A stretch of 39,979 nucleotides of DNA from Selaginella moellendorffii (taxonomy: Eukaryota > Streptophyta > Lycopodiopsida > Selaginellales > Selaginellaceae): contig NW_003314286.1 in assembly GCF_000143415.4 (NCBI RefSeq), positions 1,962,082 through 2,002,060 of the forward strand, read 5' to 3'. Position 1 is the stretch's first letter. Each line of letters starts with the position of its first letter. Position numbers and translations under genes: made by a program. Positions 1 through 10,294 of this stretch are shown one piece after another. The notes beneath the pieces were generated by a model. It was not told the origin of the DNA. It worked only from the letters and a program-made list of their open reading frames with translations, and searched no databases.

Positions 1-211
1 TAAGGGCAGGGAACATATTTGGCCCGAGATTCTCGAACTCAATCTCAAACTTAGTCTTGGAGTCGGTCTCGAACTCGATGTCGGACTTAGTCTTGAACTC
101 GATCTCAAAGTCGGTCTCAAACTTGGTCTCATGCAATGAACTCTTTATCATTTTGATCGTGGTTTTGTGGATCCTTTAGCCTACAACACCTAAGGGAGTT
201 GGTTCCTTACA
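1..211 (-). repeat. Partial LTR of the old minus-strand chromovirus
   Basis: Read on the minus strand, this begins TGTAAGGAACCAACTCC directly after a polypurine tract and runs into degenerate hexamer/dodecamer repeats (GAGTC/GAGTTC and GAGAC units). The same LTR start is found at 21262 in the plus-strand chromovirus. The window edge cuts it. Because it follows the polypurine tract it is the 3' LTR of the minus-strand element whose pol fragments lie at 8135-8577 and 22268-23280. It is more diverged than the other LTRs. Confidence 0.75.
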
Positions 212-301
212 ACTCCACCACCTATAAAAGAAGTTTGGTGCCCACATTAATTGTCTCTTTTTAATCCTATAACTTATTGACCATGTCTCTGGCTCCACTT
301 A
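212..301 (-). other. Polypurine tract and end of 3' UTR, old chromovirus
   Basis: On the minus strand the sequence beside the LTR reads TATAGGTGGTGGAGT, the polypurine tract of this chromovirus family. The UTR behind it is cut at 301 by the LTR element 302-7834 and resumes at 7835. The ACTTA at 297-301 is repeated at 7835-7839 as that element's target duplication. The hairpin seen at this position in the younger relatives (21221-21240 and 29429-29448) is not preserved here. Confidence 0.7.
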
Positions 302-1451
302 TGTCGCGAATGTGACTTCGGGTATCGAAAGTTACCTATCGACTAGTCCTTACGGACACTCTTACCTTACTGCCACAATGGCAGGAGGTCGGTATTGCTG
401 GACCTTTTATCAGCCCCTCTTATTCAAGTGTTAGTAAATTGGACTTTGCATCTGTACTTAGCCGGATGAGCATAAGGATGGAATTCCTAAGTGTCTATTT
501 AGCCAAGCATACTTGGCTTGGCTTTTTAGTTCTCTTTTGCTCTGTCTTGCACTGGCTTGACAAGAACCCTCGCGTATTGAAATTAGTCCCTCAATATTGT
601 TACATGATAGCTTACCGTGTCTGCCAAACACCCTCGCTATCATGCCCTTTGTGTTAGTCTCATTCTGGTCCCAAATACTATTTATGGAAAGTGTCTAGAT
701 TTGCTCATTTGGCATATCTATGGAATGTAGAGATTGACTTGAACACAATGGTGTTCGTCCCGTATCCAAATTTGCAATCTAAGGACATTCCATATTTAGT
801 AAGTTTCGAGATTGTCCCAGAGACTAACTCCTAATACTAAGGGAGGCTTGGGGTGAAAGCCCAAAGCATGTGTTCCTCAAGGGGGGGGGGAGGGCTGTGG
901 GGGGTTCCAAATGTATAGTAGGGATAGTGGGTAGGTCGGGTATGGCCGACCAACTTGAGGCATAGTTTAGCTCCCGCTTGCGTGTCTATCCTTGTTCTGC
1001 ATCCGGCTTGGGTCTAAGCCCAAGTTCCACACCATGCTAGTTGATGGAGTACCCATATCCTCATGTTAGGCCATTGGTATGCCGAAATAGCACTAGACTC
1101 CGTTTGGCTCCGTTTTGCGTGCTGGTCCTAGCATTGGGATGCTGGTTATTCTAGGACTGTTCCAAGTCACTCCGGGCTCCTGTCCCTTTGCTCATTGGGC
1201 TTTATGCTTGGGAGTTGCTCCGTGGTTCGGTTCCGTCACTCCTTGGCTTTGTGCTTGGGAGTTTGGCACCATTCCTTCGTTTAGTGGCCCAAGGCCCTAA
1301 ACCTCGGGTTCCTATGGACAAGTGGCATGGACACGTGGTATGTGACATGTGGCATCTGTCACGTGGCACAAAGATGGTTTACGTTCCGCTTCGTGGTGCT
1401 ATCCTATGGTAAATCACCATAGGATAAAGGGTCAAAACCACATGCGCTACA
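302..1451 (+). repeat. 5' LTR of non-autonomous element 1
   Basis: It starts TGTCGCGAATG and ends GCTACA just before the primer binding site. It contains a GGGTGAAAGCCCAAAGC ... TATAGTAGGG core (851-923) that recurs in the other LTR families, a G-run near 881-890, a cluster of CACGTG-like motifs (1334-1368) and a 10-bp-arm hairpin ATCCTATGGT / ACCATAGGAT near 1400-1426. The site TCGA at 339-342 is the empty counterpart of the MITE insertion in the other LTR. Confidence 0.92.
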
Positions 1452-1453
1452 TT

Positions 1454-1465
1454 TGGTATCAGAGG
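1454..1465 (+). other. Primer binding site (initiator Met tRNA type)
   Basis: TGGTATCAGAGG lies 2 bases inside the left LTR end. It matches, apart from the last base, the usual plant LTR primer binding site TGGTATCAGAGC, complementary to the 3' end of initiator methionine tRNA. It fixes the element's orientation as plus strand. Confidence 0.85.
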
Positions 1466-4400
1466 ATACGTCTCAGCGAGTACTATTCAATGAGATTGGG
1501 CAACTAGTATCGTTGCATACGCAGAGATGAAAATGATGATCCGAGTGGGTACATGTTTAGGTGCTAAGACTTCGCAATTGTTCCTTGGGTATGGATTTGG
1601 TTACCTTTTTGTACCATAATAATGTGAGCTTGCTCTTGGGCTCATAGGATAGATTTGAGGTGTACCATTTGCACGAGTTTTTGCTTGGGCTTGTGAGTTA
1701 CACTTTGAGTTGGCAGGATTAATGTTAGCCTATCGGTGGTTCCATAAGTTGTTCCATGTACCATGGGTGAAAGTAACCTTTCCCTGGGTTTACTATGAGT
1801 GGCAATAGGCTGGTCCATAGCTGTTTAGCATGGCACTAGTGGATCCTTCTTAGGCATGATTACGAGTGGATCAATCAAGACTGTAGGGATTAGTCTATTG
1901 GTTCAAGTAGTCATAGCCGTGCTCTCTCATAAACTTTTCTTGGATTAGACTAAAGGCAGTGTGAATGCAAGCTTGAGCTTTAGTCAAAGATGAGACCGAA
2001 AAAAGAGTCGTTAGGGACGAAGGATCAAACACGTAAATCATTTTCTCTTCTTGGAGAGATGATTTGCAACGAGGTGTGACTCATTGCTCGTGTTCACATT
2101 ATGCAATCAAGAGACCCTACCTTGATGCATGTTGGAAATGATGGTCTTGCAAATGGTGAGTTATGGGATGGATAGTAGTGAAGCGCTAAACCATTTTGTT
2201 TAAGCTTGCTGTTGAAGACTTGGGGTTGCAATGCTCAATTCTTTTCCGGGGAACCTTGTTATTGCTCCTTGAGTAACTTGGTGTTGGATTAGTGTTAAGT
2301 TTGGTCGGAAAGAGAGTGGCATGAGCTTGTCCGTGTTGTGAACAAAAGTTAGTGGTGTTAGGTGTTGTAAATCTCTATTGATGGGGTGTGGCATTTATGT
2401 TGCATTTTGTCGAATCGAGTTGGCACTTGATATTCACATAAACCTTTGCAGTAGTGATATGGGCATTACTCATAGTGTTGCTTGATTGATGATCAAGTCA
2501 TTGTGATTTATATCATATCCATGTGATAATGAGCAATGTGTTTACGAAGTTGCTTAGGTAAATGATGATCAACCCCAAAGTGGTTGATAGTGAAGCTAGT
2601 CTACTTACATGCAAAAGCATTGTAGTAGCTTTGACTGGATTGTCGGAGATGGTCCATTATGCTAAGCTTATGTTAGTACCTTGTTTCCTTGAGGGTTTGC
2701 CCATTAGGTGTTGAAAAAGGGTTATAGCATTCACTTGCTATGGCTTGTCAGTTGATCCGTTAGCACTTGAAGTAGATTGTTGGATGGAAAAGGTGTGTAG
2801 TTGAGGCATTGACATCGCTAGCACTTGTGTTAGTGGAAGTGGCATTGTTATTTCAAGTGATGAGGAAGTTTTCCTTGGACCTTGATTTTCTATGTCATTT
2901 TTCTTGTTAGTGTTTTGGCTTCACATTGGATTTTGAAGGTGATTGAAGAAGAGTGTTAGTGCAATGTGGATGTCCGAAGATGTGGTCTTCGTGATCAAGC
3001 CTTGGATGTTCATTTTGCACTTTGCGGATGTCGGTGTTGGATATCGGTTAGATAGGCAAAGATGTTTGATGCTTAAGCATACTATGGGTCATGAGAATTG
3101 GTGTTAAGGTGAACCTATGTGAAGTTGTTAGTAGGAGGAAGTTGGTTGAGTCTTGAAGTTTGCATTCCTGAAATGAGAGTCATTCTTTCTCTAGGATGGA
3201 AAATTTTCCACAAATTTTCTTAGGCTTTTCCAATGGCTGATCTATTGGTCATTTTACTCAAAAACCTTTCCGTTTTCGTAAGCCAGTACAAACTAGTGAA
3301 GGGGTTGGAGTTGACTTTAGTTAGCTTAAACCTTAGTAGGTAGTATGTATGATGCAGCCCGAAAGGGATGCTAACTTTTGGGGCTAAGGCAATTGAGTTG
3401 GATAGAGTCTGGAGTTGGTGTAGAAAAGTGGCCGTTGCGCTTTTTTAAGAAAGGTGATCCTTGTACCTTTCTTTTGTAGCATTGTGCTTGGTGGCAGGTT
3501 GCACCTTGCATTTCGTTAGACTCTATGAGAGTAGTGAGCTCTTACTGATTTTGACTTGGTCTTGGTGGCCTTGCGCCTTGGCTGAGGATGGTGATGTCTA
3601 ACTTAGTTGTTTGAGGTTGAGATGTTGGTACCTGTACTATAACTTTGTTTATAAGGAGGTTGTGTACCGATATGAGTCCATCTCATGGTCTTCACTTTAG
3701 TTTCGGCTAAGTGTTAATCATGCATAGCTAGCCTCTTCAAAGCATGCTCAGAGCTAGTGACTAAATGTTTTAGTGAGCTTATTACGGTTGATTTGGATTC
3801 GAGTGGTCATTGAGTTTGTGCTTGTCTATGAACTTTTATCTTGTACTTGGGGTATCACGTTCATGTTGGACAAGTATATAACTTGATGACAAGAGTTGGT
3901 GTTTGGTTCTTGTGAAGGCAAGTTAAGGAGTGATTATTAATTGCTTTGCGACTAGTGATTGCTTGTTGACTTCGTCAAGGATTGTTGACACTTGCTTTGC
4001 TCGATGATGATTCAACAATGATGGACTTGCTTTACTAGATGGTGTTGTGGAGGATCGTGTCATTAATCTTACATGGGTTTTCTATGTTGGCATATTGATT
4101 CTACCTTTGTCAATATTATTTGGTGGCATTTAGTTGTAGTGTTGGATTTCATTGAGTCTTGGACGTGGTGAATCACTCTGTGATGATGTGTTATCTATAA
4201 CTGAGTATTGTTGGAGGATTGGTCTCGGATACTGAGTAAAGTATTTTTAACCTTGGTTAGCTTAGTTGCTAAGGAGTTTGAGTGGTGATTCACTCGTGCT
4301 TTCTTCTAGCTTTGTTCTGGTGTTGATGGCATTGAAGTGATACCTTGTCGTTGACATTGTTGTTATTGAGATCTGAGTGAAATGAGATATCCTTCCAAGG

Positions 4401-6385
4401 ATTGATATTGAATTTCATTAGTCTTGATGAAGATAGTGTTGATGATTTGGCTTCTTTGTGTTGTTGGCATTCATACATTTGCTAGTTAGCAATTGTGTTG
4501 ACGTTCAAATGAACTGAGTGACAAGTTTGAGTTAGTTGTATTCTAGACGAGATTATTTAGTAGAGGTTGAGCTTTAGCTTTTCCTTGAAAAGTGATTTAG
4601 TTGTGGACTATGCTAACTCTACAAGAGGAGGAGTTCGTGATCAATGTTAGAATGTTTGAATCCTTATTGGATTTGGATTGGAATATATTAGTCATTGATG
4701 ATTCTTCTTGTGCTTGTTATGAAGTGAGTTACGTCTTGCTACTGTAGATGGATTCATGGAGGATCATTTAATGATCACTTGTTGGGCATAGCTCCAATTG
4801 TGCTTAACTTTTGGATTGATGTAGAAATGCTCTTCATTAGTTTTGGCATTATGAAGTTTAGCTTATGAATGTGTTGAGGAAGATATTATGGGTTGCACCA
4901 TGATTTCTTCTTTCGCATTGAAGTTAGCTTCTATGAGACTTGTGATCATTATTAAGTAAGACTTAACTATAGGCTTTTTCGAGCTTTTGGTTCATTGAGT
5001 TTTGTGCTCATTATTCCATTTGTTAGAAGTTGTTGGGGAAGGCATTTTGGCTCCTACCTTCGATATTGAAGTTAGTATTTGCATCTGGCAATTATTGATG
5101 ATGATTGACTGTCATCTAGGATAATTGATTATCCTTGTCGAAAGTTTTGCTTGATTATTGTTGATCTAGAATGATTTGCTATTCTTCGGGATGGTGGATT
5201 CCTTCTTAAATGATGATTCTGCATATATCTTTTTGCTAGGATGATTAATGATTTTTCATGATGGTTAGTTGTTCTCTTTGATGATTTATGGCCACATGTT
5301 CTTTGTGGTTTGCTTTGGATTGGTCTCTTGGGTTTGAGACATCAATAGGATGTTGTTGACACTTGCTAAAGCAACTTGAGTTCCTTAGTGTTATTGGCTG
5401 CGATCTATCTGGATTGGCTAGTGCAATGGTTGGTATGAATGAGTGTTTATTGGTTTTACCACATTCATTCTATTCTGTTGATTGTTGCTTGAGCTAGTTT
5501 TGATAGATTTGGATGTTATTTTCTTTCGGTGATACATTCGTGAGTATTATGCTTGTCAGTCAATGATACTTTGTGTTCTTTGCGTTATCTTTAGTAAGTT
5601 GTTTGGCATGCTATTTGCCATTTTCAGTAGTTAAGTTTTATTATTGAGTTTCCTTGATGATCTACTTGCTATTGAATTTTGTTGGATGGTGATTCCTATG
5701 TTTATCAATTATGATAATCTTGGTGGTTCCTATACTCAAATACTAGTTTATCGCATGATAATTTACTTAGAATACTTTTGTGTTCTAATCTAAGCTTTAT
5801 TCACTGATAATTCAATCTCTAAGATATCATTGTCTCTGACTTTGATATAGTCCATATATTGATCTTTGAGTTTGGGCCAGTATAGGTAGACTAACTTCGG
5901 CACTTCGTGTGCATGTTGAAATCTCTAGTCATGGGGTAGCTACTGTCAACTAGTCACATAACCCGCCTCTCTGTTGATGTTCCTTATTCCGTGAAAGGGC
6001 GTGACCGTGTAAACAACTCTAACTGCCTGTTTACAGTAGTCTATCTAAACCTTACCGATGGGTTTGGTTTCTTTGCTTAGGAGGGTTGGGGCCTTTGGCT
6101 TCTCTCTCAATGTCCTTGCAGGCAGGGGCATATCACACTTTTGTAAGCTGGGTGACTCCCAGAGCAGCAAAGGTGGCTGACTCCGTTGGTCATTTCCTTG
6201 ACGGCGATGGCTGGAAGGTGTCTGAGCTGGTAGTGCATCCGTGTTAGACAAAGAGGTTGCCTCCTAACTCATTTAAGTTGGTGCATTTCTCACATAGTGT
6301 GAGTACCGTGAACTTTTTTTGGAGTTGTTTCCTTGGCGGTATTCTAGACTCGAGTATGCATCGACAAGGATGTCGATCTTCCCTA
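1466..6385 (+). other. Non-coding internal region of element 1
   Basis: About 4.9 kb with no open frame over about 70 codons and no gag, protease, RT or integrase motif on either strand. The plus strand is visibly rich in T and G and poor in C over most of 1500-5900. Such long non-coding interiors are known in LARD-type elements. Alternatively it could be a very old coding region, but the near-identical LTRs argue for a recently mobile, truly non-coding element. Confidence 0.7.
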
Positions 6386-6396
6386 GTGGGGGAGAG
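6386..6396 (+). other. Polypurine tract of element 1
   Basis: GTGGGGGAGAG lies directly against the TGTCGC start of the 3' LTR, where plus-strand DNA synthesis of an LTR retrotransposon is primed. Confidence 0.85.
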
Positions 6397-6489
6397 TGTC
6401 GCGAATGTGACTTCGGGTATCAAAAGTTACCTGTCGAATGCTTTATTTCGTTAAAGTGGGACTTATTCAGTAAAGTGGGACATTAATTA

Positions 6490-6505
6490 GCATGTGTCCA
6501 CATGC
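6490..6505. repeat. Palindromic subterminal motif in the MITE (left)
   Basis: GCATGTG, two bases, then CACATGC: a perfect 7-bp-arm palindrome 52 bp inside the left end. It matches the core of the palindromes seen in the DNA transposon at 36438-39979 and is a candidate transposase binding site. Confidence 0.7.
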
Positions 6506-6661
6506 CATTTCCTAGTACTTAATTAATATTTATTAATATTTCTATCAGTTTTTTAATTTATTTTTTTATATTTCACAATATTATAACACAAAATCATATG
6601 AAAAGTTTTTAATTTATAAATTATAAAGTTAAAACTTCAATTTTTTATTGTTATTATAAAA

Positions 6662-6683
6662 ATGGCATGTGGCCACACACCAT
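6662..6683. repeat. Palindromic subterminal motif in the MITE (right)
   Basis: ATGGCATGTGG is followed by CCACACACCAT, an 11-bp-arm palindrome with two mismatched pairs, about 42 bp from the right end. It belongs to the same motif class as the palindromes at 37899, 37974, 39206 and 39397. Confidence 0.7.
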
Positions 6684-7834
6684 AAGTGGGATAATGAAAA
6701 GTCCCACTTTAACGAAATAAAGCATTCGACCAATCCTTACAGACACTCTTACCTTACTGCCACGATGGCAGGAGGTCGGTATTGCTGGACCCTTTATCAG
6801 CCCCTCTTGTTCAAGTGTTAGTAAACTGGACTTTGCATCTGTACTTAGCTGGATGAGCATAAGGATGGAATTCCTAAGTGTCTATTCAGCCAAGCATACT
6901 TGGCTTGGCTTTTTAGTTCTCTTTTGCTCTGTCTTGCACTGGCTTGACAAGAACCCTCGCGTATTGAAATTAGTCCCTCAATATTGTTACATGATAGCTT
7001 ACCGTGTCTGCCAAACACCCTCGCTATCATGCCCTTTGTGTTAGTCTCATTCTGGTCCCAAATACTATTTATGGAAAGTGTCTGGGTTCGTTCATTTGGC
7101 ATATCTACGGAATGTAGAGGTCGGCCTGAACACAATGGTGTTCGTCCTGTGTCCAAATTCACATTCTAAGGACATTCCATTGTTAGTAAGTTTTAAGCTT
7201 GTCCCAGAGACTAACTCCTGATTCTGAGGGAGGCTTGGGGTGAAAGGCCAAAGTGTGTGTGGGGGGGGGGGGGGGGGTTATGGGGGGTTTCAAATGTATA
7301 GTAGGGATAGTGGGTAGATCGGGCATGGCCGACCAACTTGAGGCATAGTTTAGCTCCCGCTTGTGTGCCTGTCCTTGTTTTGCGTCCGGCTTGGGTCTAA
7401 GCCCAAGCTCCACACCATGCTAGCTAGTGGAGTACCCATATCCTCACGTTAAGCCACCGGTATGCCGAAATAGTGCTAAACTCTGTTTGGCTCCGTTTTG
7501 CATGCTGGTCCTGGCATTAGGATGCTGGTTACTCTAGAACTGTTCCAAGTCGCTCCGGGCTCCTGTTCCTTTGCTCCTTGGGTTTTATGCTCGGGAGTTG
7601 CTCTGTGGTTCGGTTCCATCACTCCTTGGCTTCGTGCTTGGGAGTTTGGCACCATTCCTTCGTTTAGTGGCCTAAGGCCCTGAACCTCGGGTTCCTATAG
7701 ACACGTGGCATGGACATGTGGTATGTGAGACATGGCATCTGTCACGTGGCACAAAGAGGGTTTACGTTTCGCTTCGTGCTGCTATCCTATGGTAAATCAC
7801 CATAGGATAAAGGGTCAAAACCACGTGTGCTACA

Positions 7835-8134
7835 ACTTAGCGGTGTGCCTAAATTAGCCTCCCCAGCCAAGAGCCCATGATATGGGAGTATAGGTGTCCC
7901 TATACCTCCACACCCTAATATGTGGTTAGGACTTGAATATAGCCTTGCTTTACTAAAAGGTTGGGACTTGAACCCAACCTCCATAGAATACATTTATGGA
8001 TTTGACATCCTTGTGAGGAGTCGGGCATAGTTCCTTATGCTTAGTTGACCTAGTTAAGCCATGTTAATTAGCTTACCTTCGGCGCGCCTTCAGGTCTTAA
8101 CATATGACATTACTCAATTTCTCAAATAGATTCT
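7835..8134 (-). other. 3' UTR of the old minus-strand chromovirus
   Basis: Homologous in reverse to 20861-21200 of the plus-strand chromovirus. It includes the tRNA-like module (GGGACTTGAACCCAACC, the reverse of a GGTTCRAGTCCC box) near 7965-7982 and a GGCGCGCC site near 8080-8090. No coding sequence. Confidence 0.7.
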
Positions 8135-8577
8135 TTAATTGAATTTTACATAAATATATAGAGTTCTACTTTGTAAAAATTCCTTCATTAGATCTCATGC
8201 GTTTACTAGATTCTCCTCCGATTCCCATATTACTTCGTAGTGTGGAAATCCTTTCCACTTCACATAGAACTCCCTCACCTCATGTCTTTGTCATTTGCTT
8301 TTGCACGCATTGAGGATGGCCTCGACCTTGTATTCTTCTTCCCCTTGGATGACCTTAGGTAAGGTGTTACTTAGTCCTTGCAAAGTGGATCCTCAAAGTA
8401 CGGCTTGAGGAAGTTCACATGGAACACAGGGTGCATCTTTTTTATCTCCTAAGGAAGTTGGAGGTGGTATGCCACTTTACCAATTCGAGCCTCAATCGTA
8501 TAAGGCCTTGTGAATTTGCTTAAGGAACTTAAGATCAGTTCATTTATAAGAATACATGCATTTGACTTTTGGGTCAA
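8135..8577 (-). pseudogene. Chromovirus pol 3' end: GPY module and chromodomain, decayed
   Basis: On the minus strand this reads through a decayed GPY module (near 8455-8510) into a chromodomain with VKWKGFPHYE and a WE-SEENL segment (about 8210-8270), ending at the same TAA as the plus-strand copy (20858). Chromodomains of this kind steer chromovirus integrase to chromatin. Stops interrupt the frame. The short intron seen at 20427-20478 of the plus copy is also present here (about 8516-8567), but its splice sites are mutated. At 8577 the frame is broken by the plus-strand chromovirus and continues at 22268 across the duplication GTCAA. Confidence 0.8.
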
Positions 8578-8771
8578 TGTAAGCAACCAAAGAGAACGAC
8601 TTGAGAGACGATCCATGGGGTTCAAATATAGAGGGAAAGGGCCCATGAACAAGAGTGCACCCCCTTTTCCAATCGGTTAAGGGTCTTGGGATACTTGGAA
8701 TTAAGCGTCCTTGGGTTTGAATAGTACTGGGCCGGGTGACCTCCCGGGAAGTCCAAACTCAAGCGCTTACA
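8578..8771 (+). repeat. 5' LTR of the plus-strand chromovirus (194 bp, atypical)
   Basis: It starts TGTAAGCAACCAAAG and ends GCGCTTACA, directly before the primer binding region and directly after the target duplication GTCAA. Apart from the ends it does not resemble the 3' LTR at 21262-22267. A related sequence lies at 35034-35178, so it is a repeat family of its own. It may be a recombinant or replaced LTR. Confidence 0.6.
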
Positions 8772-8787
8772 TTTAGTATCATACATT

Positions 8788-8820
8788 TACATTTGGTATA
8801 GTACATTTGGTATCGGAGCT
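8788..8820 (+). other. Primer binding site, in a set of three similar units
   Basis: TGGTATCGGAGCT at 8808-8820 is the same primer binding site as in the non-autonomous family 2 elements (25448 and 15797). Two partial copies precede it (ATTTAGTATC at 8771-8780 and ATTTGGTATA at 8791-8800), so the site stands about 36 bases inside the LTR end instead of the usual 2-4. Confidence 0.65.
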
Positions 8821-8863
8821 TTTTCCTCAGTTCTAGCGAAGGATAGAGGCGGATTGCTGGGAG

Positions 8864-10294
8864 ATGGTAAAGGCAGGGCGTAAGCGAACCTAGGCGGAGA
8901 CGGAACCTCCGCCAGAGTTGGAGCCTCCAGTCAAACAAGAGGCTATGGATGAGGAATCCATGCATGAGGAGGACTTTAGTGAGGAAACTTCCAAACAAGA
9001 GTTCGGTGGCGAGGTTCGGTCGTCCAAGGCTCAATTGGACGTTCTAGAAGTACAATTGGTGCAGACCAATGCCCTGCTAGAGACTCTCGTACGCAAGCTA
9101 AAGCGTGACGAGAAGCGGAAGAAAAAGCGAAAGACTGTGGATGTTGATAGCGCAGAAGGTGCGGACCCTTCGGTAGGGACTGAGGCAAAACCAGACAAGG
9201 TGGAATAGACCGAAGTGGAATCAGTCCCTCAGGCAGTTCCCAAGTACAAACCAAAGCCCCCACCGGTCTTCAAGGGAGTGAACGACTATAAGGTGGTGGA
9301 GGATTGGTTTTACAATATGGAGGCTTACTTCCGAGCATTGCAGTTATCGAGCTCGGAGAAGGTCCAATGTGCAAAACCATACTTGGCAGATAATGCCAAG
9401 TCTTGGTGGAGAACGACAGAGGCCAACGAAGGACCGGTGGCCACTTGGGAAATGATGAAGGCGAGGATCCGCACGACTTACGTTCCTCCGAATGCTACTC
9501 TGCATCTAAGGGACGGGCTGAGTAGGCTGAAGTAGACCGGAACCATTTAGGAGTATGTGAATGGGTTTATGGCAAAGAGGATACTTGTCACGGACATGGG
9601 AAATATGGATGCGTTCAATGCTTTCATATCAGGTTTGCAAACCTGGGCTCGCGGTGAGGTGATGTGGTGGAACCCAACAAACTACAAGGAAGCGTTGGAT
9701 GCGGCCATCAAGGTGCATTTCAACGATAACCTACGAAAGGGGAACACGACGGGGTCAGGATCCACGTTTAGCAAAGGGGCCAAACCAAGAGGAATGTATA
9801 GTAGAGGGAAATTCAAGAAGAGTTTCTCTAAGAATGAGTCCTCGGGGTTTCGGAAAGGCAAATCCGGTGGCCAGCGAGCGAGTACGTGGGGGAGTCAAGC
9901 AAAAAGAGACAAACCCACGGATAAGAAGGTCAAGTCATATAACAGCGTGGGAAACAACGTATGCTACAACTGCAGTGAAGCGGGACACTTTTCGAGGGAA
10001 TGTCCCTACCCGAAGAAGGCCAGAGCCAATATGGCCATCAAGTCGGGTGAAGTCCAAACTGAGGTATGTGATCCAGTCCCTAACTCAAAGTTACTCATTA
10101 CACAAGCAACTTTGGTAGAGAGACATTCACAACATCTACTAGCCCTTCGAGGGAAGCTCGAAGATAGCTTTGTTAAGATCCTTATTGACACGGGTGCTTC
10201 GGATAATTTTGTGGCTGCAGACATAGTCCGGCAAGTTGGACTAATGGTGCAGCGGCTAGGCAAACCAAGGACTATAGAGTTTGTTCAAGGTAGC
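8864..10294 (+). pseudogene. gag-pol (5' part): Chromovirus gag and start of protease, with four TAG stops
   Basis: One frame runs from ATG 8864 to the insertion at 10295. It encodes an acidic and coiled N-terminus, a capsid region (around 9240-9700, with the family's W-Y-A-F pattern and an SWWR segment), a basic stretch, a CCHC zinc knuckle CYNCSEAGHFSREC (9963-10004) that binds genomic RNA, and the aspartic protease active site LIDTGASDNFV (about 10180-10213). TAG stops at 8891, 9206, 9533 and 9548 each stand where relatives have glutamine, as in the K-Q-TG and I-Q-EY positions of gag, so all four look like CAG-to-TAG changes. After the LTR element 10295-17514 and one GTAGC copy are removed, the frame continues exactly in register at 17520. 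Confidence 0.9.

Larger units (their letters stand above)
6438..6725. mobile_element. 288-bp MITE with 27-bp perfect terminal inverted repeats
   Basis: The two ends are perfect inverted repeats of about 27 bp that begin ATGCTTTATTTCG and continue TTAAAGTGGGACTT. It is flanked by TCGA on both sides (6434-6437 and 6726-6729). The homologous site in the other LTR has one TCGA (339-342), so the target duplication is 4 bp. The interior is AT-rich, codes for nothing, and has a palindromic GCATGTG/CACATGC motif near each end plus extra copies of AAGTGGGA. Its right end, reversed, matches the left end of the DNA transposon at 36438 over about 40 bp, which suggests that family mobilised it. Confidence 0.93.
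302..7834 (+). mobile_element. Non-autonomous LTR retrotransposon (family 1)
   Basis: A complete element: LTR 302-1451, primer binding site 1454-1465, 4.9 kb internal region, polypurine tract 6386-6396, LTR 6397-7834, flanked by the 5-bp target duplication ACTTA (297-301 and 7835-7839). The LTRs begin TGTCGC and end GCTACA. Without the MITE and its 4-bp duplication, the right LTR is 1146 bp against 1150 bp for the left, and the two are very similar. The internal region has no gag or pol frame, so the element must rely on enzymes made elsewhere. It inserted in the 3' UTR of the minus-strand chromovirus. Confidence 0.92.
6397..7834 (+). repeat. 3' LTR of non-autonomous element 1, carrying a MITE
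   Basis: Homologous over its full length to 302-1451, starting TGTCGC and ending GCTACA, but interrupted at 6438-6725 by a MITE. The G-run near 7260 is longer than in the 5' LTR. The hairpin ATCCTATGGT / ACCATAGGAT near the end is preserved (about 7783-7809). The next bases, 7835-7839, are ACTTA, the target duplication. Confidence 0.92.

Noticed and set aside
6045-6251. Short minus-strand frame of 68 codons in the interior of element 1
   Set aside because: No motif, no paralogue in the window, and the length expected by chance.
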